Assembly (NCBI GenBank): GCA_902806565.1
Contig: CADCXA010000008.1
Location: 248,001-312,000 of the forward strand
DNA length: 64,000 nt
Direction: 5' to 3'
From: Hypoxylon rubiginosum
Taxonomy: Eukaryota > Ascomycota > Sordariomycetes > Xylariales > Hypoxylaceae
Positions 11,079 to 24,210 of this stretch are shown here, one piece after another (the first letter of the stretch is position 1; each line of letters opens with the position of its first letter). A program made the translations under genes and the position numbers. The notes beneath the pieces were generated by a model, which was given only the letters and a program-made list of their open reading frames with translations, was not told where the DNA came from and searched no databases.

Positions 11079-13892
11079 TTACGCTAGACCTATCCATTCG
11101 GCTTCAGATTCACCCTCAGACTGCATTTGGTCTTCTCCTGATGTTAGCATCTTCATGGATATACCACCTCCATCCGTGATTAGACCCTGGCCGTTGGCGT
11201 CTGGCTTTTTTGTGTTGGCTTGCCCAAGTAGATAGTCTACCATGTAGACGTTTTCATCCGCTAGTCGCTTGATCTCGTTTCGCATTCGCGTAACTGCTCT
11301 TGCGACAACTCGTAGCTCAACGTCTACTTTGCTCCGGTTCGCTGTAAGCCATGATCCGTGCTTATCTACTAAAGCCTTGATCCATAGCAGACAGAATTCT
11401 ATGTGAGGCGACTCCTCGGTTTGGGCGGCAACGAATCGGAGTAGCCTTGCGACGTACACAGTAGGGAACTGCTCCACTACTAACGGGATATCCGTATATG
11501 GCACTGATAAGAAGACTCTCTTTATCAATTGTGCTTCGTTGAGGCGGAATGCCATAACTAAAGCCTTGAGGTAGTCTTTTTCGTTCTCAAGTACGGCAAG
11601 GGTTGATGCCGGTGTGATCTCCATATTAAGATCGAAAGGGTCGAATTGGACCTCGTTGTCCACACTATATATAAGGAGGCCTTCTGTGGAAGCGGCACAG
11701 AAGGCAGTGCCGGCGGGCGAGAAACCCACACCAGATACTCTCACCTCCGGTAGCTTCTGTCTAGCAGAGGGGTCGCCTCGCTTTGATCCGGGCAGTAATT
11801 TGTCTCGTCGAGCTTCGCGGTCTGAGTGGTCGCCCTCATCGTCGAGCAACCCCTCAGGTCCCGCTTCCGTAAGCAACTTGCTGTTCAAGAACTCCTGCGT
11901 TCCTGATAACGACAGGTTGATACTGACGGTAAACTTCTTTAGTAAGACCATGGTGCTAACCGAATAGAGGCAGATGTATTTGCTGTTGCCTGCCGCCAAA
12001 ATGCAACTCCCATCGGTGCTATACCGTATAGTATTAAAACTCTTGGTGCCGGCTACATTGGCGGCAGTTCGACGGTCAGTGACTTTACGGCCTCCTGACA
12101 CGTCTCGGCGACCATCCAGGCCTGATACTTCCTCTGCGTCCGATACCGACCAGAAGGATAACTGGCCATCCAAAGTAGAGATTGCAAGCTGTGCGGAATC
12201 TGGCCGCACTGCAATATCTAGGACATCTGCTTGTAATTGTAGAGGTTCGCTCGTCTGTGTACGGCTAAATATCGACCACATCCTGGCTGTACGGTCCCAA
12301 CTTCCACTGAACAGAAGACTGCCATTCGGTGAAAACGCTAGCGAACAGACCGGGCCTTCATGACCGGACAACTGGTCGAGTAATTGGCCAGTCTGTACAG
12401 ACCAAATATGAATATCGAATGAGTCGAGAGAACCCGCCGCGACTATCTCACCACTGGGATCAACTGCCATGCAGGAGAAGGAAAGTCGACTCGGCGCTGT
12501 AAAGGTTCGGAAGTTTCGATATCTGATAAGATCCCAAGCTCGTACCGAGCCGTCTAAGCTCGAAGTGAAAAGGACGTTGCCCTTTTTCGCAAATTCGCAT
12601 GCAGTCACACCGCTAGTATGCTCAGTGAAGGTGACAATACAGAACCCAGAATCAACATCCCAGACTTTGATCTTACCATCATCGGCGGTAGTGACGATGC
12701 GTTTCCCATCGGGAGAGTAGACCAACGAATTCATGGAGTCGAAATGCCCTTGCTGCTTCAAGATGTAAGACTCGGATTGCCATTCCCAGACAAGAAGCTG
12801 GCCGAGTTTAGATGCCCCAAAAGCCAGCCACTCTCCGCTCTTGTTTATCGTTACAAAATCGATTTCGTTTTGCGATATGCTGAGGGAGTGGATGGTATTG
12901 AAGTCGGGCATCTCGTATAGACCGAATGTGCCATTCGAGAAACCGGCTACTAAAAGATTGGAGTCGGCGTGAAAATCGGCGCATCTAACATGGGCGCTGT
13001 TCTGCATGAAGTAATGCCTTTGGACAATTCTCCAGCGCATATCGTCCGTGTCGGCATCTTCCATATCTTCATCCTCGTCTCTCGGTAGCGCATTGGGATG
13101 CCTCGTATATTGCCAATCAAAGACGGCGCCATCCTTGCTAACGGTGTAGATGGTCTCCTGGTCCTTGGAAAACCAGGCTCCGATGACAGCCTGCTTATGA
13201 CCTGACAGGACCGTGGGCGTAAATCCTTCCTCGGCGTTTAAACTCCATATCCTGACCGTCAGGTCTTTAGAAGCCGTTAAAAAGAAGCGTGAATCGTTCG
13301 ACCACTCAATGTGACGGACATCGTCAAAATGTCCCATATGGGTGTGGTGCCGAACGAATGGTGCAAATTCCAGCTCGCCCTCTGCGTTCGAATCGGGGGT
13401 CGAGGGGACGTGCCATACTTCCGTCTTTCGACCTAGTCCTACAACGAAGTGACGCCCGGACGGAGAGAATGAGAGAGCTGTGACGGGCGATCGGAAAGAA
13501 AAGTGGTATATCGATATTCGTCGGGGAACATTGGTTAGAATCGCATGGCCTTCCTCGTCAACCGAGAGTAGGAGATTGCCCCGCGGTGTAAGGCCGATTC
13601 TGGAGATGTTTTTTCGATGCGCAAAGGGAAGAGTATATGATTTGTTACTAATAGAGGAACACGGTTAGTGAATACTTTATACAGAGCTATACTACCGACA
13701 ATGCGACTTACTCGACGAGGTTGAAAACCGTAACTCGGTTTCCTACGGGGGAGAACAAGCATGTCCCGTCAGGGCTATATAGCAAGTTGCCCTGACAGTA
13801 GACAGTCCCAAGGAGGTTGGAAAACTGCACAAGTGATTAGTGAGAGTATATGTGACGAATATGGGAAGTCTCACTTTGAAGTCAGTCTTCAT
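11079..13892 (-). CDS. Pwp2/Utp1, WD-repeat subunit of the SSU processome
   Basis: Predicted 899-residue protein from three exons: complement of 13875-13892 (18 nt, only MKTDFK), 13712-13824 and 11079-13647, with introns of 50 and 64 nt. Splicing yields the conserved Pwp2 start (MKTDFKFSNLLGTVY, then FNLVDNKSYTLPF). WD40 repeats cover roughly residues 50-620 (many VRIWS, IKVWD and ARMWS-type strands). A Pwp2/Utp12 C-terminal helical domain lies near 737-840, and an acidic tail ends the protein. Family knowledge: Pwp2 is the core of the UTP-B subcomplex that binds the 5' ETS of pre-rRNA and is needed for 18S maturation in the nucleolus. Length matches yeast Pwp2 (about 920 residues). The gene is divergent from the septin gene. 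Confidence 0.95.
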
Positions 13893-14521
13893 TGTCACGA
13901 CATTGCTGTGATTAGTGTCTTTACCACAAGATTATGTCTTTGCGACGGGTTGGTGTAGGTATTTCCTATTTCCCATAACTTTTTTTCGTCTACCTTATCA
14001 GCGATAAGATAATAAATTTCCCCAAAGCTTCGATAAGTCTGGCGGCCAATTAGAAATGGTATATACTATCCCCACCGTCGCTTGACCCAATTGGGCTTAA
14101 GACAATGCCGGAATTTGTTTCTGGTGGCAGTGGTGGCAGGCGGTCAAGGCTCCAAACGCTCGAACCACCACTGGAAATGGGGAAAGGGGGCTGCTAGGCT
14201 ACTGGGCCAATGGACCACTGACAGCAATCTAATCCCTGGTCCCTTCTTCGGTTGCCCACCCTGCACCCTTTTGAGGGTTTGGTTTGTGCTAGGTTTAGGA
14301 AATTTGCTTTGAAGTAGCAGCACTTTCCCCTGAAGTCGCCCGTATCTTTTCTGTCTGCTGTCTACACATCAACCTCCGACCCGTTTGAGAAAACCATCCT
14401 GTGTTTTACTTGATACCCGAAGTTGAGGCCTTGAACGTTTCGTTTCTTGGGGTTTCTACAATTATTCCACTTACAACCAATTCTTGTTCTTCTCTAACAG
14501 CTTTCTACTGTCACCGTCACG
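13893..14521. promoter_or_regulatory. Divergent promoter region, PWP2 (-) / septin (+)
   Basis: A 629-bp spacer lies between two start codons pointing apart. Pyrimidine-rich stretches sit just before the septin ATG (about 14330-14520), as in many fungal leaders, and GATAAG-like hexamers occur around 14000-14030. Promoter function is inferred from orientation. Confidence 0.5.
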
Positions 14522-15855
14522 ATGGCTCCTGCCACCGCCGAAAGCGCGTCGCCGATTGGCATTGCCAATCTCCCCAACCAGCGACACAAGATCGTTGCGA
14601 AGAGAGGTGCTGCCTTTACTATCATGGTACTACAACCCTGTCACCCTAGAGCTTCTATATGTCTCAGTCTATATCCACTAACAGTCATATGTTAGGTTGC
14701 TGGTGAATCGGGTTTGGGCAAGACTACCTTCATCAACACCCTCTTCTCGACGACCATCAAGAACTACGCCGATCACAAGCGACGACACCAGAAGCAGGTC
14801 GACAAGACCGTCGAGATCGAGATTACCAAAGCCGAGCTCGAGGAGAAGTTCTTCAAGGGTATGAGCTTTCCCTTCGAGCTAATGTAGTCTATTTACTTAC
14901 CATTCCGTCCGCAGTCCGCCTGACCGTTATTGATACCCCCGGCTTTGGCGACTACGTGAACAACCGAGACTCATGGATGCCCATCATCGAGTTCCTGGAC
15001 GACCAGCATGAGTCGTACATGCTTCAGGAGCAGCAACCCCGCCGCCAGGACAAGATCGACCTTCGTGTTCACGCCTGTCTGTACTTCATCAGACCCACTG
15101 GCCACACCCTGAAGCCTCTGGATATTGAGGTCATGAAGAGACTGTGCTCGAGAGTTAATTTGATCCCTGTTATTGCCAAGGCTGATACTCTGAGCCCCGT
15201 TGATCTCGCTAAGTTCAAGGCTAAGGTATACCTCGACCCTTGAAAGCTTCCACTACCCTTTTACTAACATGTCATTTAGATCCGGGCTGTTATCGAGGCC
15301 CAGAGCATCAAGATCTACCAGCCGCCGATTGAGGAGGACGACGAGGCTGCCGCCCAACATGCGCGCAGTCTTATGGCCGCCATGCCATTCGCGGTTATCG
15401 GCTCAGAGAAGGACGTCAAGACCGGTGACGGCCGTATCGTGAAGGGTCGTCAGTACTCATGGGGTGTCGCCGAGGTCGAGAACGAGGACCACTGCGACTT
15501 CAAGAAGCTGCGATCGATCCTTATCCGCACGCACATGCTTGACCTGATCCACACCACCGAGGAGCTGCACTACGAGGCGTACCGCGCTCAACAGATGGAG
15601 ACCCGGAAGTTCGGAGAGGCCCGCCCCCGCAAGCTGGACAACCCCAAGTACAAGGAGGAAGAGGAGGCCCTTCGTAAGCGCTTCACCGAGCAGGTTAAGA
15701 TCGAGGAGCAGCGGTTCCGACAATGGGAGCAGAAGCTCATCGCCGAGCGCGACCGCCTCAACAAGGATCTCGAGCAGACGCACGCCCAGATCAAGCAGCT
15801 CGAGAACGAACTCGAGGCCATGCAGGGCAGCGTCGCTCGCAGCGGCCGTCGTTAA
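14522..15855 (+). CDS. Septin (core septin, CDC3/AspB-like)
   Basis: Predicted 384-residue GTP-binding septin from four exons: 14522-14626, 14696-14858, 14915-15225 and 15280-15855, with introns of 69, 56 and 54 nt, all in phase. A basic stretch near residues 20-30 (NQRHKIVAKRG) precedes the GTPase domain. Motifs: G1 GESGLGKT near 38-45, G3 DTPGFGD near 96-102, G4 AKAD near 177-180. The septin unique element and a coiled coil (about 310-384) follow. Family knowledge: septins assemble into hetero-oligomeric filaments at septa, hyphal branches and tips. The sequence resembles the Aspergillus AspB/Cdc3 class, but AspC/Cdc12 cannot be excluded by eye, so no symbol is given. Codon use and a CT-rich leader suggest good expression. 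Confidence 0.95.
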
Positions 15856-16472
15856 ACTGCAAACTTCTTTATACCCTATTCGCCAACGAACCGTTTGATT
15901 TCCGCTTAGCGCTGCTTAATGTCTCCCCCCTAGTAGGGGAGTAGTAACGGAGTTAAGAGGATGTCGGGTCTATGTCCGGCATCTTCCCTAATTCTACTGA
16001 GGATGGGGTCGTTGATGGATATGCTTAAGCTAAATTACGTACGTGTTGGGAAGAACGATTGTCAAAGTGCTTGCAGAGTTACACTGCTGTGCGCGTGTGG
16101 TGTGTGCGGACGGAGTGGGTGTATCACTGCGATATCAAAATATTCTCCTTTTGGGGGGTCAATTGTTTGCCTCCCTCCCCTTTCTCCAGATCAGTTAGGT
16201 TTAGTCTACGATGTAATCACAACTTTCTATGATACCAGTAAAGCGCCAGTAAAAAAATAAACCCCCCCAATAGGATTCCTCGTTTCGCTCCAACGAACCT
16301 CCGTCTATAATTACATACATGTACTCTGAGCCCACACCACACGGCGGGCTGTTTTCTATCCTAAAACCTTGAGATAAAGTAGCCCTATCGGCTCATATCG
16401 TACGTATGAATATCATGAGCGTCTCGGATAAAAAAAAAGGTCGTTTCTGCTACACGACATGGCTGGCGCCTA
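15856..16472. other. Convergent spacer, septin / PDK 3' ends
   Basis: This 617-bp region lies between two converging genes and presumably contains both 3' untranslated regions. It has C-rich and A-rich short runs (for example around 16261-16267 and 16430-16438). No gene or RNA is seen. Confidence 0.5.
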
Positions 16473-18084
16473 CTAGACGGCATCCATGGCGGCCCTGGTG
16501 GTAAGCTGCTCGTTCTTGTTGCCGAGCTTGGAGATCTGGAGGAAGGCGTCGACGCCGTAGCCCTCGAGGCTGTGGAGCTCGAGGCTGCCGGCCCAGTACT
16601 CGGCGTAGACGCGGCTGAGGGGGAGGCCCATGCCGAGGCGCAGGTTGGGCGGGCGCGTGGACAGCGACGAGAGCGAGCTGTCGTGGCTCCCGCCATTTCC
16701 CCCTCCCGACTTGTCGGCGGCGCTCTGCTGCAGGGCCAGCAGCCGGCCGTCCTCGACGCGGAGCTCCTGCAGGGTGGCGGCCATGAGGGGCACGCGGCCG
16801 AGGTTGGCGAGGCGCTGGTTCTTGAGGGGGCCCTTGCCGAAGGACCAGAGGTACGGGAGGATGTCGTGGGGGATGCCGCCGCCCTGGTCCGAGATGCGGA
16901 TGATGACGTGCTGCTGGGCCTCGCACAGCGTCACGTCGATGGGGGGCGGCTGCTCGGCGGCGGGGTCCCGGCTGCGGCGGCGGTGCTTCTCGATGACGGC
17001 CTGGACCGAGTTGCGGAGCAGCTCGCCGACGATGTACTCGAGGTGGCTGAGGATGTAGGGGAACGAGGCGTCCAGGTGGCCGCTGACCCGGATCTCTGGG
17101 ATCTTGGTGCCGGGCGGGTTGGCGGACCGCGCGAGGTCCTGTATGGCTTTGGCGCAGTGCTCGATGACGTCCTTGGCGATACACTTGATGAATACCTCGC
17201 CGATGAACTCGCCCTCCGAGAGCTTGGCGCCGGGGGAGAACCAGTGCGAGTGGAATGTTTCGGTTAGGGCCAGGTGTTGCTCTGCGATGACTCTACGGGA
17301 TATTCGCTATATCGTCCGGTTAGCTTAGGCCCTTTCCTAATTGCTACTGCGCAAGGCTGGCTGGCTGACTTACCGATCGCAATATAGTATTCATGAACTG
17401 GTCTAACTCTGCGGCAGATATCAAATCACTACATTCGAGTATGCCCATGGCGAGCTTCGGGATTACGGTCAGGTGGGCATGCAGCATCTTGGATATCTCC
17501 TTGCACAGGCGGTCATTGTCCTCGGAGGTCTTGATCTCCTTGATGCGCCGGAAGCTGTCGAAGGCGGTATAGTAGAGCTCGTATACGTCGCTAATGTGCG
17601 GGTTGGTAACAACTACGTAGGGCAGGCGTTGCATATCACGGATCCGGTGGGCGATCCTGGTCGGGAGCTCGGTTCGAACATAATTCGCCGAGCTCATCAG
17701 TCGCGACTCGGTCAGGGACCGGCCAAACACCATCAACTGTCGCAAGCTGATCGGTCGGGCTTCTTTGGCTACCCATCTATACGCAATACGAGACAAGCTT
17801 GCTATTAGTCTACACATAGTCTACACAACAAAGAGACAACTAGATAGGCTTAGAGGAGAGAGGGAGAGGGGAGCGGGGAACGGGGAGGATAAAGCGTACT
17901 CATCCAAGACTTGTACCGGCCTCCATTTTGCGGAATGGGACCACCGTCTGGCCGTTCCGATGCCGTCGCCTTGCTTAATCAGTGGCGTCGAGACGATTGG
18001 CGTCAAGGCGATTGGCGACGAGACACGCAGGCGGGTGGTCAACCGGATGGTCTGGGTGACATTTTGCACCGCGAATGGTAACAT
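16473..18084 (-). CDS. Mitochondrial pyruvate dehydrogenase kinase
   Basis: Predicted 473-residue protein from three exons: complement of 17900-18084, 17374-17776 and 16473-17306, with introns of 123 and 67 nt. Splicing rebuilds the BCDHK N-terminal helical domain (VLDE-WVAKEARPISLRQL; TELPTRIAHRI). The GHKL ATPase domain follows, with an N box (ELLRNSV), G1 (DQGGGIP) and a Gly-rich lid (GMGLPLSRVYAEY). The N terminus is rich in R, T and S with no acidic residues, as expected of a mitochondrial presequence. Family knowledge: these kinases phosphorylate and inactivate the E1-alpha subunit of pyruvate dehydrogenase in the matrix; yeast has Pkp1 and Pkp2, and I cannot say which is the orthologue. 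The last exon is very GC-rich and leaves long open frames on the other strand. ATG 18084 is preferred; the frame extends upstream to other start codons. Confidence 0.9.
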
Positions 18085-20302
18085 GCCGCTGGATCTTCCA
18101 TGCCAGAGTGAGCAAACAAAAGCGAAGAAGGAAATGCACAAAATAAAGGGTAAGAAAAAGTTAACAGTAACAGAAGCTAGGGACTTGCCCTCACATGTTG
18201 TCATCAAGAGCACATATTCCTTGTTCCGGTTTCGCCTTTGCTACGTGGGTTACATGTGTTTGTTGTATGTGGATTTGCTGTGTCGTAGTCTGTGTCGTAG
18301 TGTTCAAAAGGAGGTAATGAGATATAAGCTACTTGTGACGGTGACAACTGGACGGTGACGGTAACTTTTCACAGGTGTAGTTCAGCGTAGTAAGATACCC
18401 CATATTTCTCCAATTGGCATGGCCTCATGGGTCTGGGCAAGTTGACAGGTTAGAAACCCGTTAGACAGGAGACCCCAGGCCAACTTTCTATTATTACGTA
18501 TCCTTCATCACAGCTGCCTGCTACTGTGCCAAACATACTAGCCTACCTGCCTATTAGTATTATCAGGCACATAGTATGGTCACAGCTCACTGTCTGATAT
18601 GTCATGATTATTGAAAAGCATATTACGGATGCCAGGTGCTTAAAAGTGCAAGTTTGTGGCGTTCATGTGTAAGAAATCCTTAAACAAAACCTGTAAATTA
18701 ACTCTACTTTATCTTACCCGTGTTGTTTGTCAGCCTATCTAAGGCAAACATGTTCTAATAGCCTAGCTAGATCTGCTAGATAAACTTCCCTAGGAGGTAT
18801 GTGCACTTGACTAAATAATTAGTTCAGGCCGAATAGTTTGTCTCACGTTAGTTTTCTAGACTCGTGGTGGCTCTTGGTGGCTCTTGGTAAAGAAGTCAAA
18901 AATGTTCCACGCTGGTGGCTGGTTCGGGCTAAATTTTACAACTTAGTAACGTCATTACCGGGCTGGCGGGGCTATCACTATTGGGAATAATGAATTTTTT
19001 TGTTCTGCTGCCTATAATGTATGTAATGTACAATATCAGGTACATTCAGGTTACTTACATCTATATAACTTGCCTAGTATATATATGAAGTTTATGATAT
19101 ATTCAAGATGCCTAGATATGTAAATAATGTATCATCCAAGTATACAAATACGCATACACATGTAGATTAGGTATACCCATGTACCTTAAGTATGTATACA
19201 TACAAAATAAAAGGGACAGTATCAGGTACATGCTTTCCTCCGCATTGCATTATCAGCACACACAGGCACTTATTCATTCCTACCGCACATGTACATGCCT
19301 TCCAAGTATCCGAATATCAGACGGCCCCTCCTTTTTACCTCAGACCTAATGTCTACAGGCAGGTAAAGACAGGTACGGGGCTACATGCCTACTACATGAG
19401 GTAAGCTACCGTGCTACATGTACACGTATGGGGTATGAGGGTATGAGGGTATGAGCATACCTGAGGTACATCCTACCAGGCATACATAGTAGACATATGG
19501 GTATGGCCCCAACTGTATCACTGTCACTGTCACAGCCCACAGCCCACCTTTCTACACCTAGCGTTGTCGACCTCGTCAGTCAATGAAGCAATCCCTACAG
19601 CTTCACCTCCGTTTTCTTTTCTCTCTCTTTGACGTTTTCACTTCTATTCTACCCACTCCCAATTCACCAATCTGCGCTCAGTCGCTTCTCTTCCATTAGC
19701 CAACTTCCCCCCTTACAGCTAGCTTCTCGACCCTATCTGCTTTCCTCAGTACCTGCTGCTAGCTGAGCCGCCTCTTCTTTTTCTTTTCCGCCCGTTCCCT
19801 TTCGACCCTACTGCAACCCCGCTAACTGCAGCTGGAACCTCGTCTTAAACAAGGCTACGCTTTTTTTACGCCACGGCCGGGGAGGCACATTTGGCATTTG
19901 GCCATTGAACCTGGATCTGGAGCAGCTGCGACAATTAGATATAGGCACTGTAGATTTATCTAGCCGCGACCATGGTAAGCTTATCTGCTTGCCTGCTTGC
20001 TTAACGTCCTTTCGTTTCCTCTCCATCCTAAAGAAACGCCACACACACCATGCTCGTCATGCTTGTTCTTTATTGACCCAAACTCTACCTACCTATCCAT
20101 ACGCCGCCGACTGGTAGCTATCCTAGCCTCTCTATACGCCAACTCTTCGACTCTTCGATTTGACCCAACTTCTGTTGACGTCAACATCCTTCCATCATAT
20201 CTGTCTAGAATTCTTCCAGCTATATCGCACAGAACAAGCAAGCTAACCGTACTCTCCCCCTCCCACTAGAGTTACGATTCCGAAATCCATTCGCCAAACG
20301 AC
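18085..20302. promoter_or_regulatory. Long divergent intergenic region, PDK (-) / deubiquitinase (+)
   Basis: This 2.2-kb spacer is AT-rich around 18600-19200 with many TACATGTA-like words. It has a short tandem block of TATGAGGG units at about 19426-19455 and a strongly CT-rich tract at about 19590-19810 typical of a fungal core promoter or leader. At 19972-19974 an ATG in good context (ACCATGG) is followed at once by a GTAAGC donor. A matching acceptor at 20269 would make a 295-nt leader intron (see findings). No separate gene is recognised. Confidence 0.5.
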
Positions 20303-23300
20303 ATGATGGTCGACACCCAGGATGAGATGGTGGTCCAGCCGACCATAAGCGAGAAGGACCAGATCGCAGAAATCAACCCGGAGCAGCTGGATAATGATAC
20401 CGAGACCTTAGAGAACGTTACCCTGGCCAACGACTGTATGTACCGAACCCGACTTGATATAGATGACGGCCCTTTTGTTCGACGCCCTATGCTAACGAAT
20501 ACCGTTTCACTTTAGTCGATGCTATGAAAGAAATAGTCCTCTCTCCCCTCCTAGACGAACCCAAAGCGTTAGAAGATGCCGTCGATACCTGGACGGTGGA
20601 AAATTGGCGGGCCCTCTCTAAGAAAGAGCATGGCCCTGTATTCCATGCTGGCGGGTTTCCATGGCAAGCTCCCATTATAGACACATCTATTCGAATTACC
20701 AACTAATCTGGTCACACAGGCGAATCCTCCTCTTCCCGTTTGGCAATAATGTTGACCAATCATCGATATATCTAGAGCATGGGTTCCAAGACACTACTAG
20801 CATACCTGACGATTGGAGCTGCTGCGTGCAGTTCGGCTTGGTCATGTGGAACGTCAACGATCCTTCCTTATTCTACCACCATACAGCTCATCACCGTTTC
20901 ACCAAAGAAGAGAGCGATTGGGGGTTTACGAGGTTCCTGGAGCTTAGGAAGATGTTCCAGCAACCGTGGGAGAACTCGGGGCGCCCTTTGGTTGAGAACG
21001 ACACCGTTAACATCACCGCATACGTGAGAGTGGTCGAGGACGAGACAGGCGTCTTATGGCACAACTTCAACAACTACGATTCGAAGAAGGAAACAGGTTA
21101 CGTTGGTCTGAAGAACCAGGGCGCCACGTGCTATCTCAACTCTCTCCTACAGTCATTATACTTCACCAACGCATTCCGCAAGGTGAGATACCTATTCACA
21201 GAATAGGAACCCCCGAGCATGATGTAGACGAGACCCGCTAACTTATAATAGGCCGTATATGAGATACCAACCGCGGAGGATGAAAGCATAACTAACAGTG
21301 CCTATACTCTCCAGAGACTATTTTATCAGCTCCAGATATCCAACTCAGCCGTGGGTACCAACGAGCTCACAAAGTCCTTCGGCTGGGATACGCGGCATAT
21401 CTTTGAGCAACAAGACGTTCAGGAGCTGTCCCGCAAGTTAATTGAGCGTATGGAGGAGCGAATGAAGGGCACTGCTGCCGAAGACGCTCTTCCGCGTATG
21501 CTCAGTGGAAAAGTAAAGACATACGTGTCTTGCATTGATGTTGAGTACGAGTCCAGCCGTGTGGAAGACTTTTGGGATATTCAGCTCAACGTCAGAGGGA
21601 TTCCGAATCTCGAAGGGAGCTTCAAGGACTATATTCAGCAGGAGACACTCGATGGCGACAACAAATATTGGGCCGGTGATCAGTTCAAGTACCAGGATGC
21701 TCGCAAGGGTGTAATCTTCAAAAGCTTTCCCGAAGTCTTGCACTTACACCTCAAGAGATTTGAATACGACATCCAGCGCGACACGATGATGAAGATCAAC
21801 GACCGTTTCGAATTTCCCGATGTATTAGACTTGACGCCGTATCTTGATCAGGACGCAGACAAATCTGAGCCATGGATATATAAGCTGCACGGTGTCCTTG
21901 TGCACAGCGGAGATCTAAATGCGGGTCATTACTATGCCTACCTCAAGCCCAACAAGGATGGCTGGTTCTACAAATTCGATGATGACAAAGTCACCAAGGC
22001 AACCATGCGAGAAACGCTGGAGGATAACTATGGAGGCGAATACCCGGCCTCGGTTGTGCAATCCCGCGCAGGCCTCCAGAAGAAAACGCCGATCATGCGC
22101 CAAATGAGCGCGTACATGTTGGTCTACATCCGAGAGTCTCGATTAGACCAGGTTTTGACGCCGGTCGAGAAGGAAGACTGCCCACCACACCTCCGTGAGT
22201 TTTTTATTCGGTGATTTAGACCTGGTATGTGTGTGATACTAACGTAATTTTTATCTGTAGAGAAGCGACTCGATGAGGAAGCGGCTGCTAAGGAAGCCAA
22301 ACGCAGAGAGCGAGAGGAGCAACACCTTTTCCTTCCAGTGAAGGTCATTACCGAAGAAACGTTCAAGCACCACGGATCTACTGATCTCACCAACTTTGAC
22401 GCTAACCCTAATGATGACCCTGCAGCGCCCAAGTTCTATCGCACGAAAAAGCAAACCACCATGGAAGAGCTGGTGGCACTCATTGCCCAGGACCTAAAGC
22501 AAGATCCTAAGAGATTGCGCTTGTGGATTATGGTGAACCGTCAGAATAAGACGACCCGACCCGACCAGCCGATCATGGACCTAAGGCCAACAATAGAAGA
22601 AACTTATACTCGAATGGCGACCACAACACGAGATTATGCGCTGAGAGTATGGGCTGAGGTTGCAGAAGAAGTTGGTCCTGACGGCGAAGCTATATGGCCC
22701 ACATATCAGAGCAATGCCAATGGCGTCATTGTTAAGAATGATTTAATCCTCTTGTTCCTGAAGCATTTCGATGCCGAAAGGCAGATTCTAGAAGGTGTTG
22801 GTCATGTCTATGTGAGCAAAGAGAAAAGGGTCGAAGAGCTGGTGCCTCTGATAGCAAAGAAGATGGGCTGGGGCGACAAGCTACCGGCAGGAGATCAACT
22901 AGCAATGTGGGAAGAAATCAAGCCGGCTATGATTGAAAGCCTCAAGCCGAAACAGTCCCTGAAGGCAGCTGAGCTACAGGACGGCGATATCGTCTGCTTC
23001 CAAAAAGTTGCGGAGCGGAAGTCGACAGAAATCCTTCCAAAAATTCCTCGTCGTGGAGATAAGAACTCGGAGGAAAGCCTGAGACGATGGGACCAATATG
23101 ACGACGCCAAGGCGTTCTACGACTTCCTCTGCAATAAGAAGGAGGTCCGGTTCGATCCTCATCCTCGCTGCGAAAAGGCGAACTTCCAGAGTTTTATCCT
23201 TACGCTCAGTACTAAGATTACCTACGACCAACTTTCCGAGCGAGTCGGCGAACAGTTGGGAGTAGAGCCGACCCATATCCGCTTCTTCACAGCCAACGCT

Positions 23301-24210
23301 TCTACGGGAAGTGCGAAGGCAGCAGTAAGACGGGCTGTCAGCCAGACCCTGAGTAGTATTTTGAACCCGAATGGTTTCAACCAGCAGAGTATGCAGATCA
23401 AGCCAAACTCACTCTTCTTCGAGGTCCTAGATATGAGCCTCGCGGAACTAGATACCAAGAAGGGCATAAAAGTGACGTGGCTGAGCGAAGGGGTGATTAA
23501 GGCTGTAAGTCCCTACAACCTTGTAGCATATGCCGCGTGTACTCTAACAAAACTCGCAGGATGTTTTCGACGTCTTAGTTAATAAGCAAGGACACATCGA
23601 GGATCTCGTCCAAGCGTTTGTAAAGAAGGCACAGATCCAAGACGAACAGGAAGGCGGTCGGATCAGAGTCTACGAGATCCACCACCACAAATTTTTCCGA
23701 GAGCTAGTGCCCAACTATCCTGTGATTAGCATTAACGACTACGCGGACGTCATAGCGGAACGGATTCCCGAGGAAGAACTAGATGCCGATGAACGGGACT
23801 TCATCAAGGTTATTCACTTTCAGAACGACCCTAGCCGTGTCCACGGTATTCCGTTCAAGTTTCTTCTCAAGGAGGTATGTATATGAGCTTCATGATGAGA
23901 GGGGATGGTACTAATATAAATTAGGGCGAACCCTTCTCAGAAACAAAGAAGAGGCTCGAGAAGCGAACAGGTATCAAGGGCAAGGGGTTTGAAAAGATCA
24001 AGTTCGCAATACTACGACGCTATCAGAAGCCGGCCTATATCAATGATGGTAAGAGACTAGCCGCCATGATTCTAAAAATATAGCTAACACGATACAGAGG
24101 ATATCCTGTTCGACGAAGGGGGCACGATAGAAGACGATGTTCTCCTCGGACTGGATCATCTAGATCGCACAAGAACAACGCGGAATGGGGGAGAAATGTT
24201 CCTGAAGTAG
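20303..24210 (+). CDS. USP7/Ubp15-type ubiquitin carboxyl-terminal hydrolase
   Basis: Predicted 1160-residue protein from eight exons: 20303-20435, 20516-20663, 20720-21182, 21252-22194, 22261-23504, 23560-23874, 23925-24048 and 24098-24210. Order: MATH/TRAF-like domain (about 50-200, FPWRILLFPFGN), USP catalytic domain (about 220-560) with nucleophile Cys near 231 in NQGATCYLN and His near 474 in NAGHYYAY, then the ubiquitin-like ICP0-binding and C-terminal USP7 regions (about 600-1150). Family knowledge: this class (human USP7, yeast Ubp15, fission yeast Ubp21/22) removes ubiquitin from substrates and binds partners through MATH. Intron 2 (20664-20719) begins with GC instead of GT; the MATH motif can only be kept with that donor. 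ATG at 20303 is followed by a second at 20306, and a further upstream spliced start is possible. Confidence 0.93.

Noticed and set aside
16572..17267. 231-codon plus-strand frame opposite the PDK gene
   Set aside because: It is antisense to the ATPase domain exon, Ala/Gly/Val/Asp-rich with no family features. A shadow frame.
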